Shown: positions 8,488-16,273 of the stretch, piece after piece
Layout: each line of letters starts with the position of its first letter
Numbering within the stretch: position 1 is the stretch's first letter
Assembly: GCA_946480345.1 (NCBI GenBank)
Contig: CAMLJR010000020.1
Span: forward strand, 1-27,303
Length of the DNA stretch: 27,303 bases
Source of the DNA: an uncultured Spongiibacteraceae bacterium
Lineage (GTDB): Bacteria > Pseudomonadota > Gammaproteobacteria > Pseudomonadales > CAMLJR01
Reading direction: 5' to 3'
Made by a program: the position numbers and the translations under genes
Notes under the pieces: generated by a model
What the model saw: only the letters and a program-made list of their open reading frames with translations
Told to the model about the DNA's origin: nothing
The model's database searches: none

Positions 8488-9396
8488 GTGAATAGTGCAT
8501 CCATCTACGCCTGGACATCGCTCGCTGCACCGCAAGCACTGGCATGTTATGCGCCGCAGGCCGAGGCGGCGCTGAACGATTTGATCGCCGCCACCGCTGA
8601 TGTCGATGATTACCCTCAGCTGGCTGCGGTTATTCGCAACACCTGCGCAAATACATTATCCCTGCCGCCACTGATAACGACAGCCGCTAATGCGCCGATC
8701 GATGAAGAGATGCTGCGCAGCGTGCAGGCATTCGCCGAACAATTCAGTCTCGATGTATCGTCGCTCGACGAAACATTGCGCGCGCCATTCGTAGCGTTTT
8801 TTGGCATGGCGAGCACGCCCGTTGCGCAAGCTATTTATGTCGCGGATATGGTGCCGCGGCTGCGCCGCGTACTCGAACAACTTTTCGATTCGCCGCATGC
8901 GCAATGGCCGCAAACGCAACCAACCGCCAATATACAAACCGCTTTTTTCGAATTCGTGCGCGTCGTTTACAACCTGCACGAACTCGACGCTGTCACCACC
9001 GAACTGGTGCGCATGCGCGGTGCGCGTCAGCACAATTGCCGGCTGTGCAAATCGTTGCGGGCATATAGCGCGCTGGAAGCTGGAGTGAAAGAAACACAGC
9101 TCGACGCTGTCGATCATTATTTGGAAAGCGATTTGACCGCCGCACAAAAAGCCGCGCTGACGTTAGTCGATGCGATGATTTGGCAACCGGCATTTATCGA
9201 CGAACACGTCATCGCGGATATTCGTCAGCACTTCACGCCAGCGCAGGCGGTGGAATTAGTGCTCGATGTGACTCGCAATGCCGCGAATAAAAGTATCGTG
9301 GCGCTGGATGGCGATGCGGCGCCATTCGATGGCGTGCAGGTGTACAACATCGATGCCGCAGGGAATATGCAGGTCGGTCTGCAGCGCCCGAATTAA
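8488..9396 (+). CDS. Carboxymuconolactone decarboxylase/AhpD-like fold protein
   Basis: A 302-residue, mostly alpha-helical protein with an AhpD-like core around residues 160-280. The signature ELVRMRGARQHNCRLCKSLR gives C184 and C187, the CxxC pair that AhpD-type peroxidase-reductases use for redox chemistry. The His that commonly follows the second Cys in AhpD (CxxCxxxH) is not visible; R191 lies there. A peroxidase role is therefore uncertain. The N-terminal 150 residues are an extension not seen in short AhpD proteins. The start is GTG at 8488 with GGAG 6 nt upstream. It probably shares an operon with the DUF1080 gene. Confidence 0.8.
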   Translation: MNSASIYAWTSLAAPQALACYAPQAEAALNDLIAATADVDDYPQLAAVIRNTCANTLSLPPLITTAANAPIDEEMLRSVQAFAEQFSLDVSSLDETLRAPFVAFFGMASTPVAQAIYVADMVPRLRRVLEQLFDSPHAQWPQTQPTANIQTAFFEFVRVVYNLHELDAVTTELVRMRGARQHNCRLCKSLRAYSALEAGVKETQLDAVDHYLESDLTAAQKAALTLVDAMIWQPAFIDEHVIADIRQHFTPAQAVELVLDVTRNAANKSIVALDGDAAPFDGVQVYNIDAAGNMQVGLQRPN

Positions 9397-9550
9397 CCGC
9401 AAATAGTCCGAGCGCGCAAAGTTTTATACGTTGCTGCTCCACATGCGATAAAAATCTAAAAACGCTGCGGCAGCCGTCACGTTCATTTTGAATCGCCATG
9501 ATTAAATGCGCGGGTCGAGCTATTCGACCTGCTGCTGCGAGGGATTGATC

Positions 9551-10249
9551 ATGGGCGCCAATAACACAAATTCACGCACACCTTTTACTGCGTTTACTCT
9601 TCCTTTCGTTTATCTGTTTTCCGCTGGTTTTCGACGACATTGCGCGCATGCTGCCATGTTCGTTGCCGCCATTTTTTTTGCTGCATCGATGGCAAGCGCA
9701 ACGCTGATCAATTTCGATGATTTACCGCCGTTGGTGGGCGATGATCCCAGCGAGCCGACACCAGTCACCAATCAATACGCAGCGCTCGGTGTACTCTTCG
9801 ATACGGCGGCTATCGCTACCGATGTGCCTGGCGTGCGCTCAGGGCTTAATGGGATCACCGATTTTTATGGCCCGGATATGCAGATCCGCTTCACCGGCTC
9901 ATTGCCGACGTCGTTGAGCATGTTCGTATCGTCCGCGAATCAGGATTCTATTTTCATCGACGTGTTTGGCGCCGATGGTCTGCTCGGTAGCATCGCCACT
10001 GACGGCTGGCGCGGTACCGAAGAAATGAGCACGCCCTATCGCGATCAACAGTTGGTCACTTTTTCCGGCGCGCCGATTTCTTACCTGAATATCGGTTCGT
10101 TTTATTTTCGACGTGGCAGTCTGTTAATCGACGATCTGATGTTTACCAATGATTCCACCAGTGTGCCCGAGCCAGCGGCGTTGAGTTTGCTCGCGGCCGG
10201 TTGGGTATTGCTAATGGCGCAACGCCGTCGCCTGCAACAACTTCGCTAA
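9551..10249 (+). CDS. PEP-CTERM sorting-domain protein
   Basis: A 232-residue exported protein. An extended N-terminal signal peptide (hydrophobic run about residues 35-52, ending ASA) precedes TLINFDDLPP. The body is beta-rich with no recognised enzyme motif. The C-terminus has the PEP-CTERM anchor: VPEPAALSLLAAGWVLLM followed by a basic tail AQRRRLQQLR. Such proteins are processed by an exosortase (not in the window) and are typically linked to exopolysaccharide. The ATG at 9551 has GAGGGA upstream and was preferred over an in-frame codon at 9506. A small hairpin (GGTCGA/TCGACC, 9513-9529) lies just ahead of it. Confidence 0.88.
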   Translation: MGANNTNSRTPFTAFTLPFVYLFSAGFRRHCAHAAMFVAAIFFAASMASATLINFDDLPPLVGDDPSEPTPVTNQYAALGVLFDTAAIATDVPGVRSGLNGITDFYGPDMQIRFTGSLPTSLSMFVSSANQDSIFIDVFGADGLLGSIATDGWRGTEEMSTPYRDQQLVTFSGAPISYLNIGSFYFRRGSLLIDDLMFTNDSTSVPEPAALSLLAAGWVLLMAQRRRLQQLR

Positions 10250-10276
10250 TCATCATTTTTTTATAAGTCGATTGTC

Positions 10277-10285
10277 TGGTATCTT
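10277..10285 (+). promoter_or_regulatory. Candidate extended -10 for the MFS transporter gene
   Basis: TGG-TATCTT fits an extended -10. If used, the transcript would begin near 10292, inside the start of the hairpin at 10288-10318, leaving a leader of about 100 nt. It closely resembles the candidate at 7778-7786. Confidence 0.3.
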
Positions 10286-10287
10286 CG

Positions 10288-10318
10288 CCGCGCTACATCA
10301 GCAAGTGATGCAGCGCGG
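10288..10318 (+). terminator. Stem-loop between the PEP-CTERM and MFS genes (terminator or leader hairpin)
   Basis: CCGCGCT-A-CATCA pairs with TGATG-C-AGCGCGG around a 5-nt loop: 12 pairs with one mismatch. Only three Ts follow. It could end the PEP-CTERM transcript or form a structured leader for the MFS gene. Confidence 0.45.
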
Positions 10319-10394
10319 TTTCCCACGCACCACTCCGATTAATACCAATAAAACAGGGCATCGCTCGCGTAACGAATGCTGCCCAGGAGTTGCC

Positions 10395-11723
10395 ATGTCT
10401 GTACCGTCTGCCCACCGAACACATGAAGCGCCTGCGCAGTCCGTTTCGCGACAGTACCGGTTTTATGTGCTGATGCTGCTGCTTGCCGCGAATACGCTGA
10501 GCTATGCGGATCGCCAGCTGTTTTCGATTTTGATTCCGGCGATCAAGGAGGAATTCGGCGCCAGCGATTCGCTGATGGGCTTGATCGCAGGGCCGGCATT
10601 TATCCTCAGTTATGTACTGCTCAGCATGCCGTTGGCCCGGCTCGCCGATCGCTGGTCGCGGCGCCGCGTCCTCGCACTCGCTGCGGCATTGTGGAGTCTC
10701 GCCACCGCGGCGTGTGGCGCGGCCGTCAGCGTTACGCAACTCGCGCTCTCGCGTGTGATCGTCGGGGTTGGCGAAGCCGGCGGTATGCCGCCATCGCAAT
10801 CGATCATCGCCGATCTGTATGACGAGCGGCGTCGCTCCGGTGCCCTCGGTGTAGTGGCTTCCGGGACTTATTTTGGGCTGGTCTTAGGGTTACTCGGCGG
10901 CGCCGCAGTTGCCAGCGTATGGGGCTGGCGGGCGGCGTTCTTCGCGCTGGCATTGCCGGGCCTGCCGATCGCATTGCTGGTATGGCTGACCGGCCCTCGG
11001 CGCGTACGCCACCCGACTACTCAAGTGCCGAGCGGTGAATCGTTGGCAACGACGATTCGCTGCTGCTGGGCGATTCCATCGTTTCGGCTACTCGCGCTCG
11101 GGGTCGGCGTGTTCAACATCTTCGGTTACGCCGCAGCCATCTGGATGCCAGCCTTTTTCATGCGCTCGCACGGTATGACCTTAATCCAAGCGGGCGCCTG
11201 GCTAAGCATGGGTGCGGCGGTTGGCGGCATCGCCGGTAGCGTGGCGGCGGGCATCATCGTCGATAAATTGCGCGTGCGCGATGAGCGCTGGCAGCTGCGT
11301 ATACCGGCGCTCGGCTATTTCATTTCGTTTCCCCTGTTCCTCGCCATGTTCACTCTCGGCGGTGGCGTGGGGTTGGGGTTCGGCGATGTGCACATACCGT
11401 GGGTCGCCATACTGGCGATGGCAACAGGCTTTCTTGGTTCGCTATGGGCGGGGCCATCATTCGGCGCCGCGGCGCGATTGGTCGCGCCGCAACAGCGTGC
11501 GCAGGCTACCGCGCTTTTGGTTGTCGTCATCAATCTTATCGGCAGCACGCTGGGGCCGCTATTGGCGGGTGTGGTCAGTGACTTGCTCACCGCGCGTTTT
11601 GCGGCCGAGGCGTTACGTCTGAGTCTACTGTTGATAAGTACGCTCTCGATCGCCGGTGGAGCGCTGTTCTGGCGTGCATCGGTTCACTATCCGCATGATC
11701 TGCAGCGCAAACGCGCGCTGTAG
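10395..11723 (+). CDS. MFS transporter, spinster-like
   Basis: A 442-residue inner-membrane transporter of the major facilitator superfamily with about 12 helices. LLLAANTLSYADRQLFSIL in the first helix region, the loop motif RLADRWSRRRVL and SRVIVGVGEAGGMPPSQSIIADLY resemble the spinster-type subfamily found in many proteobacteria. The substrate is unknown. The start at 10395 has AGGAG 6 nt upstream; the in-frame codon at 10272 would add about 41 implausible hydrophilic residues and read through the hairpin. The isomerase gene follows 72 bp downstream on the same strand, so a sugar- or acid-related substrate is possible but only inferred. Confidence 0.88.
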   Translation: MSVPSAHRTHEAPAQSVSRQYRFYVLMLLLAANTLSYADRQLFSILIPAIKEEFGASDSLMGLIAGPAFILSYVLLSMPLARLADRWSRRRVLALAAALWSLATAACGAAVSVTQLALSRVIVGVGEAGGMPPSQSIIADLYDERRRSGALGVVASGTYFGLVLGLLGGAAVASVWGWRAAFFALALPGLPIALLVWLTGPRRVRHPTTQVPSGESLATTIRCCWAIPSFRLLALGVGVFNIFGYAAAIWMPAFFMRSHGMTLIQAGAWLSMGAAVGGIAGSVAAGIIVDKLRVRDERWQLRIPALGYFISFPLFLAMFTLGGGVGLGFGDVHIPWVAILAMATGFLGSLWAGPSFGAAARLVAPQQRAQATALLVVVINLIGSTLGPLLAGVVSDLLTARFAAEALRLSLLLISTLSIAGGALFWRASVHYPHDLQRKRAL

Positions 11724-11734
11724 TACATGCGATC

Positions 11735-11772
11735 TTTGCTATGGATTGTCCCGTGCTAGGCTTGCGCGCAAG
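11735..11772 (+). promoter_or_regulatory. Candidate promoter with overlapping palindromic operator
   Basis: TTTGCT (11735-11740), 16 bp, then TGC-TAGGCT with -10 at 11757-11762. The perfect 12-bp palindrome CTTGCGCGCAAG (11761-11772) would cover the transcription start, a common repressor position. It lies 23 bp before the isomerase ATG. Confidence 0.35.
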
Positions 11773-11795
11773 TCATCGATACCTGCGAGCACCGC

Positions 11796-12650
11796 ATGTC
11801 TGACGCAACGGATTTGATCGCCACCTGCTGGACCATCGCCGGTAATGTCGTGCCGGGCAGCGCGAATAATGTCAGCCCTTTTGCGCTGGAAAAACGCATC
11901 GTGGCGGCGGCGGAAGCGGGCTATACCGGCATCGGTTTCTGGCACGGCGATCTGCAGGAATATCTACAGCGCGGCAACTTTCGTCAGCTACGTAAATTGC
12001 TCGACGAACATCACCTCAAACACATCGAGCTCGAATATCTCGGCGATTGGTTCTCGACCGGCGAACGCCAGCGCGCTTCCGATGCGATCCGATGGGATTT
12101 ATTCACCGCCGGCGATGCGCTCGGCGCGCGACATATCAAAGTCATACCGCCATTTGGCGAATTTTGCTCGCAGCAGCGTTTGATCGACGAATTCGGGCAA
12201 CTCTGTGCGGAAGCCGCAACGCACGAACTCACTATCGCACTCGAAATGGTTCCCTTCTCCGACGTCAACACGCTCGATGCAGCGCTCGCGATTGTCGCTG
12301 ATGTCAACGCAAATAACGGCGGCCTGTTACTCGACATCTGGCACGTTGTGCGTTCGGGCGCGGCGTTTGAAGACATTCAGAAAATTGCGCCGCAATATAT
12401 CTGTGCCGTCGAACTCAACGACGCCGATTTATTTGTGCATGGCAGCCTTTCCGAAGACAGCATGCATCACCGTAAATTATGCGGCGAGGGCCAATTCGAT
12501 ATTCGCGGTTTTGTGTCATGCATAAAACAGACGGGGTATACCGGCCCATTCGGTGTGGAAATTCTGTCGGACGAATTGCGGAAAAAATCACTGACAGAGG
12601 CGGCGCTGTTGAGTTATCAAAGCGCAAGCCGTTATGTTGTTGCCGCTTAA
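11796..12650 (+). CDS. Sugar phosphate isomerase/epimerase-type TIM-barrel protein
   Basis: A 284-residue cytoplasmic protein of the xylose-isomerase-like / AP-endonuclease-2 TIM-barrel family. Metal ligands of the family are visible at E150 (IALEMVPF), D180 and H183 (LLLDIWHVV) and E255 (FGVEILSD). Related enzymes interconvert sugars, inosose or hydroxypyruvate; the substrate cannot be read from the sequence. The ATG at 11796 has only a weak SD. It follows the MFS gene, and the pair may import and process one carbon source, although a separate promoter may precede it. Confidence 0.85.
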   Translation: MSDATDLIATCWTIAGNVVPGSANNVSPFALEKRIVAAAEAGYTGIGFWHGDLQEYLQRGNFRQLRKLLDEHHLKHIELEYLGDWFSTGERQRASDAIRWDLFTAGDALGARHIKVIPPFGEFCSQQRLIDEFGQLCAEAATHELTIALEMVPFSDVNTLDAALAIVADVNANNGGLLLDIWHVVRSGAAFEDIQKIAPQYICAVELNDADLFVHGSLSEDSMHHRKLCGEGQFDIRGFVSCIKQTGYTGPFGVEILSDELRKKSLTEAALLSYQSASRYVVAA

Positions 12651-12756
12651 TTTTTCCATATGACTCCCGGTATGATTGAATCGTAACGATCATGCATGGA
12701 AGCCACATCGAGATATAACAGAAGACACTGAATTAACAGAAAAACACGGAGGTAAC

Positions 12757-12810
12757 ATGAAGTACATGGGAAATTTTTTGCGCAACGAGGGAGTCGGATC
12801 TGCTAATTAA
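12757..12810 (+). CDS. Possible 17-residue small ORF (leader peptide or gene remnant)
   Basis: ATG at 12757 is preceded by a near-ideal SD (GGAGG at 12748-12752). The ORF reads MKYMGNFLRNEGVGSAN and stops at TAA (12810). It lies 59 bp before the PLAT-like protein gene, which has its own SD. It is not rich in a single amino acid, so a classical attenuation leader is unlikely. It could be a translated leader, a true micropeptide, or the leftover start of a lost gene. Confidence 0.35.
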   Translation: MKYMGNFLRNEGVGSAN

Positions 12811-12869
12811 TCTATCCACTGAAGTAATTCACTAACATCGAAGTTTAATGTTCTTACAAGGAGAAAAGC

Positions 12870-13355
12870 ATGGCCGTAACAAAAATCTTAATTCGTTTGA
12901 CAACACTTGCTCCCCAGCCAGATGTGGGAACAGCCGATAACTTATATGTAGGCGTCATAACAAAAACCGGCGGAAGAGAATTCCCTCTTCGTTATCAGAG
13001 AGGGGGGTTAAAAATTAACGCCGGTCAGACATTGGAGTTCGGTGTAAACGCAAATGACTTGCCTGCGGAAAAACAGATTTTCGAAAGTACAGGCAACGGC
13101 CGCAATAGCATCGAAACCTATCCGCTGAGTCAGGTTGAAAGTGTTTATTTGCGCAAAGCAGCCGCGAATGCAAGCTTTGATCGCGACGATGCGGTGGGAA
13201 TAGAGTATGTGGGCGTGTTCATCACCGAGTCGATTGGCGGCGAGGAAACTGTAATGGACTGGAACAATCGCAACAGACCGGATAGCAGCGGTCCTTCGCC
13301 TTTCTGGTTGGGTAGCGAGTTTGGGCAAACCTTATATTTAAAACTCGGAGGTTAA
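12870..13355 (+). CDS. Unassigned small beta-rich protein, possibly PLAT-like
   Basis: A 161-residue protein without signal peptide or membrane segment. I do not recognise it with certainty. It opens with an amphipathic strand (KILIRLTTLAP) and VGTADNLYVGVITKTGGREFPL, which resembles the GTDANVYV strand of PLAT/LH2 beta-sandwich domains. A middle segment (QVESVYLRK...DDAVGIEYVGVFI) would fit later strands of that fold. It ends in Gly/Ser/Pro-rich loops (NRPDSSGPSPFWLG). The ATG is preceded by AAGGAG at 7 nt. The function is unknown; the PLAT idea is tentative. Confidence 0.75.
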   Translation: MAVTKILIRLTTLAPQPDVGTADNLYVGVITKTGGREFPLRYQRGGLKINAGQTLEFGVNANDLPAEKQIFESTGNGRNSIETYPLSQVESVYLRKAAANASFDRDDAVGIEYVGVFITESIGGEETVMDWNNRNRPDSSGPSPFWLGSEFGQTLYLKLGG

Positions 13356-13373
13356 TCATCGGGCAGGGAGCTG

Positions 13374-13423
13374 ATTCATCGCCACGCACGGCGATATTTC
13401 TACTCAGTGTGTGGCGAATGAAT
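13374..13423. repeat. Long imperfect stem-loop downstream of the PLAT-like gene
   Basis: ATTCATCGCCACGCAC (13374-13389) pairs with GTGTGTGGCGAATGAAT (13407-13423), with one bulge and one mismatch, around a 17-nt loop. It starts 19 bp after the stop codon. There is no T-tract, so a factor-independent terminator is doubtful; it may stabilise the 3' end of the message. Confidence 0.5.
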
Positions 13424-13520
13424 GTGCTCAGGCACGGTGATGGCGGCGATGTAAAAATCGCTCCCAAATGCAAAACGAACGCGGCAGGGCAGCCGAGAAA
13501 AATTTAACGAATGAGTTGAT

Positions 13521-14168
13521 ATGTACAGTCCGCAACAACACGAAGAAACCCGACTTGATGTGCTCCATGCGCTGATTCGCAAATATCCGCTCGGCGCATG
13601 GGTAATGCTTGGCGACGGCGAGCTGTTAGCGAATCACATTCCATTTTTGCTCGATCCAACGCGCGGCGAATTCGGCACGTTGGTTGGTCATGTGGCGCGC
13701 GCCAATCCGGTTTGGAAAACGGGCGCACAACCGATTCCGAGTACTATCATTTTTCAGGGGCCGCAGACTTATATTTCACCGTCGTGGTATCCGAGCAAAC
13801 ATGAGCACGGCAAAGCGGTACCGACCTGGAATTACGCTGTCGTGCATGCGCAAGGTCAGCCGCAATTTATCGACGACCATCGCTGGTTATTCGAGCATCT
13901 CGGCAAACTCACCGATGAGCACGAAGCATCGCAAGCGTTGCCATGGAAAATCGACGATGCGCCGCGCGACTTTACCGAGAAGCTTATGGATGCAATCGTC
14001 GGTGTGGAAATTCCCATCCAACGCATTTTGGGAAAATGGAAAACCAATCAGAACCGTCCCGAGTCCGATAAATTCGGTGTGGTGGCGGGTTTACTTGGAA
14101 AGGGCGATCAGCAGTCGAAAGCAATGGCGGAACTTGTGAAGCAGCATGTTGAAATAGCACCGCAATAA
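13521..14168 (+). CDS. PaiB-family FMN-binding split-barrel protein
   Basis: A 215-residue cytoplasmic protein matching the PaiB family, annotated as FMN-binding negative transcriptional regulators after Bacillus PaiB (about 207 residues). Recognisable segments are MYSPQQHEETRLDVLHALIRKYPLG at the start (positions 1-25), ANHIPFLLD, GHVARANPVWK, ISPSWYPSKHEHGKAVPTWNYAVVHAQG, and GVEIPIQRILGKWKTNQNR near the C-terminus. The split-barrel binds flavin; the direct role in transcription is not well established. The SD is weak. It is apparently monocistronic, followed by palindromic repeats. Confidence 0.9.
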   Translation: MYSPQQHEETRLDVLHALIRKYPLGAWVMLGDGELLANHIPFLLDPTRGEFGTLVGHVARANPVWKTGAQPIPSTIIFQGPQTYISPSWYPSKHEHGKAVPTWNYAVVHAQGQPQFIDDHRWLFEHLGKLTDEHEASQALPWKIDDAPRDFTEKLMDAIVGVEIPIQRILGKWKTNQNRPESDKFGVVAGLLGKGDQQSKAMAELVKQHVEIAPQ

Positions 14169-14170
14169 TC

Positions 14171-14249
14171 CGTAGGACGCAATAAATGAAATACATTGCG
14201 CCGTTGTGCACGGGAGCGGCGCATTTACGCTTCGCTAATACGCCCTACT
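14171..14249. repeat. Two palindromic intergenic repeats (REP-like pair)
   Basis: The first hairpin pairs GACGCAAT (14177-14184) with ATTGCGCC (14195-14202), one mismatch. The second pairs GGCGCATT (14218-14225) with AATACGCC (14237-14244), one G-T pair, with ACGCTTCGCT in the loop. The outer GTAGG and CCTAC are complementary. The form GTAGG-CGCAATAAGCG resembles palindromes scattered through many proteobacterial genomes (from memory). They sit between convergent genes. Confidence 0.55.
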
Positions 14250-14272
14250 AGCTAGCCTCGTTATCGCGACAT

Positions 14273-14749
14273 CTACCCGCGTATAGCCGCTTCGATCTTG
14301 GCCACATCAATTTTTCGCATCTTCATCATTGCTTCGAACGCGCGTTTTGCTTCGGCGCCGCCTTTTGCCATTGCATCGGTCAGCACGCGCGGTGTGATCT
14401 GCCACGATATTCCCCATTTATCCTTGCACCAGCCGCACTGGCTTTCCGCACCGCCGTTGCCGACGATGGCGTTCCAATAACGGTCGGTCTCTTCCTGGTT
14501 GTCGGTGGCTATCTGAAACGAGAAGGCTTCGCTGTGCTTGAATACATCGCCGCCGTTAAGGCCGATGCACGGAATACCGCAGACGGTGAATTCGACGGTC
14601 AACACATCGTTTTTGTTGCCATCCGGATAATCGGAAGGTGCACGGTGTACCGCACTCACCGCACTGTTCGGAAACGTTTTTGCGTAAAAATTTGCGGCTT
14701 CTTCCGCGTTGTGGTTGTACCACAGACAGATAATATTTTTGTTCATCAT
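14273..14749 (-). CDS. VOC/PhnB-like protein (3-demethylubiquinone methyltransferase-like fold)
   Basis: A 158-residue cytoplasmic protein with the PhnB-like VOC fold: ICLWYNHNAEEAANFYAKTFPNS, PCIGLNGGDVFKHSEAFSFQI, GGAESQCGWCKDKWGISWQITPRVL, and a helical tail AFEAMMKMRKIDVAKIEAA. It belongs to a group often annotated as 3-demethylubiquinone-9 3-methyltransferase, a label that is probably wrong for the enzyme activity. The start is the first of two adjacent ATGs, with GGGAG upstream. It is the last gene of the four-gene operon downstream of the ECF sigma factor. Confidence 0.88.
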   Translation of the reverse strand: MMNKNIICLWYNHNAEEAANFYAKTFPNSAVSAVHRAPSDYPDGNKNDVLTVEFTVCGIPCIGLNGGDVFKHSEAFSFQIATDNQEETDRYWNAIVGNGGAESQCGWCKDKWGISWQITPRVLTDAMAKGGAEAKRAFEAMMKMRKIDVAKIEAAIRG

Positions 14750-14825
14750 TGCGTTCTCCCTTTGCTAAGGATGGTGCCCGGCGCGCCTGAGTTAAATCGT
14801 TAGGCACACGCCGATGATTAAAAAA

Positions 14826-15191
14826 CTATGCTGGCGGCGTGAAAACCAATTCGCGCACAGGCCGTACTTCAACACTGCCGTAGCGTGCGGGCGGAATTTT
14901 TCCGGCCAGTTGAATTGCTTCGTTCAGATCACGTGCGTCGAGCATATAAAAGCCAGCGAGCTGTTCTTTTGTTTCCGCGAACGGGCCATCGGTGGTGTGC
15001 ACTTTGCCGTCGCGCACGCGCACCGTCGTTGCGGTGTCGGTCCAGTGCAGTGGTGCGCCATCGAGAAAGTGCCCGCTCTGTTGCAATCCTTCGACGCAGC
15101 CGATGCATTCGTTATTCAGCGCATTCCATTCCTTTTGCGGCAACGCGCGCATCATTTTTTCGTCGAAATAAACGAGTGCCAGATATTTCAT
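14826..15191 (-). CDS. YCII-related DGPF-domain protein
   Basis: A 121-residue protein of the YCII/DGPF family: MKYLALVYFDEKMM, VRVRDGKVHTTDGPFAETKEQLAGFYMLDARDLNEAI and GSVEVRPV. The TTDGPFAETKE segment is the DGPF signature. These proteins are conserved partners of ECF42 sigma factors; their chemistry is unknown. The ATG at 15191 has GGAG upstream at 8 nt and was chosen over a longer ORF from 15341 that would add 50 unrelated residues. It is the third gene of the operon. A second DGPF paralogue lies at 21333-21701. Confidence 0.9.
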   Translation of the reverse strand: MKYLALVYFDEKMMRALPQKEWNALNNECIGCVEGLQQSGHFLDGAPLHWTDTATTVRVRDGKVHTTDGPFAETKEQLAGFYMLDARDLNEAIQLAGKIPPARYGSVEVRPVRELVFTPPA

Positions 15192-15220
15192 GATTAATTC
15201 TCCAGTGTTCGCGCATTGCG

Positions 15221-15242
15221 CCCTCTCCCGAATGGGAGAGGG
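15221..15242. repeat. Perfect GC-rich hairpin in the operon intergenic gap
   Basis: CCCTCTCCC/GGGAGAGGG with a GAAT loop, 9 bp perfect, between the SRPBCC stop and the DGPF start. No T-tract follows on either strand. It may reduce read-through or protect upstream message; similar CCCTCTCCC palindromes are frequent intergenic repeats in proteobacteria (from memory). Confidence 0.5.
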
Positions 15243-15271
15243 AATTAATGCTCGCCGGTATCGAAGGGCAA

Positions 15272-15715
15272 TTAACCCGGAATTTCCGGTTCGACGAGTT
15301 TCGCCAGTTGCATCAGCGATTCCTGCCAGCCGACATAACATCCTTCTTCGGGAATTACGTCGGGCACGCCTTCCTGCACGATGTGCACATCGGTGCCGCA
15401 GCTGACCGCTTTCAGCGTCACCGTCACCGACATTTCGCCCGGCAAATTCGGATCGTCGAATTTATCGGTGTAGCGAATGCGTTCGTTCGGCTTTAACTCA
15501 ACGTACGTACCGCCGAACGAATGGCTCTCGCCCGTGGTGAAATTCGTGAACGACATTTTGTAACTGCCGCCGACGCGCGTATCGCTGTGATGCACTTTGG
15601 CGGTGAAGCCGTATGGCGGCAGCCATTTCGCTTTCGCGTCGTCGTCGAGGAAGGCGCGATAAACACGTTCCGGCGGTGCGCGAAATACGCGGTGCAATTT
15701 GATGGTGTTGGCCAT
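15272..15715 (-). CDS. SRPBCC (AHSA1-like) family protein
   Basis: A 147-residue protein with the START/AHSA1-type ligand-binding fold: HRVFRAPPERVYRAFLDDDAKAKWLPP, RVGGSYKMSFTNF, YVELKPNERIRYTDKFDDPN and GWQESLMQLAKLVEPEIPG. Such proteins bind hydrophobic ligands or act as simple enzymes; the ligand is unknown. The ATG at 15715 with AAGGAG upstream was preferred over an in-frame ATG at 15730. Second gene of the ECF42-linked operon, 52 bp after the VOC gene. Confidence 0.9.
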   Translation of the reverse strand: MANTIKLHRVFRAPPERVYRAFLDDDAKAKWLPPYGFTAKVHHSDTRVGGSYKMSFTNFTTGESHSFGGTYVELKPNERIRYTDKFDDPNLPGEMSVTVTLKAVSCGTDVHIVQEGVPDVIPEEGCYVGWQESLMQLAKLVEPEIPG

Positions 15716-15767
15716 GATGTTCTCCTTCAATCGTTGTCATCGCGCTCAAGCGGATGGAATGGTTGGT

Positions 15768-16190
15768 TTACGCGCAATCGTTATTCTGGAAAACGCAATT
15801 GATCATCCACGGCGTGCCGAAGCGATCGCTGAACATGCCGAATTTCTGCGCCCAGAATGTCGGCGAGAGCGGCATGATGATGTTGCCGTCAACGCTCAGC
15901 GCATTGAACACGCGCTCTGCTTCTTCGGGATCGTCGACATGCAGCGCGACGGATGTGCCCACCGGCTGCTGGTGCTGTCCGATTGGCGAGTCACCGCCCA
16001 TCAGCACGGCGTCGCCGATAGTCAGACAGGCGTGCATGACGCGGTCGCGTTCATCCGGGTTCAGCTGATCTGCGATAGGCGTGTCCTTCTGCCGGATCAT
16101 TGCCTCGATTTTGCCGTTCAGGCATTGGGCGTAAAACTCGAATGCTTCGCTACAGTTGCCGTCGAACGCGAGATAGGGGTTCAGTTTCAT
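15768..16190 (-). CDS. VOC/PhnB-like glyoxalase-fold protein
   Basis: A 140-residue protein: MKLNPYLAFDGNCSEAFEFYAQCLNGKIEAMI, VMHACLTIGDAVLMGGDSP, VALHVDDPEEAERVFNALS, and PLSPTFWAQKFGMFSDRFGTPWMINC. This matches the PhnB-like VOC group, common next to ECF42 and DGPF genes. The ATG at 16190 with GGAGG upstream was preferred over an ATG at 16205. It is the first gene of the operon VOC-SRPBCC-DGPF-VOC, 127 bp downstream of the sigma factor gene, with an ECF-type promoter candidate in that gap. Confidence 0.9.
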   Translation of the reverse strand: MKLNPYLAFDGNCSEAFEFYAQCLNGKIEAMIRQKDTPIADQLNPDERDRVMHACLTIGDAVLMGGDSPIGQHQQPVGTSVALHVDDPEEAERVFNALSVDGNIIMPLSPTFWAQKFGMFSDRFGTPWMINCVFQNNDCA

Positions 16191-16273
16191 TGCAGTGTCC
16201 TCCATTGAATTGCATTGATTGCCAAGACTTGCTGGCTAGGAAAGGCATCGATAAATGCCGGTTTCGCTAATTA

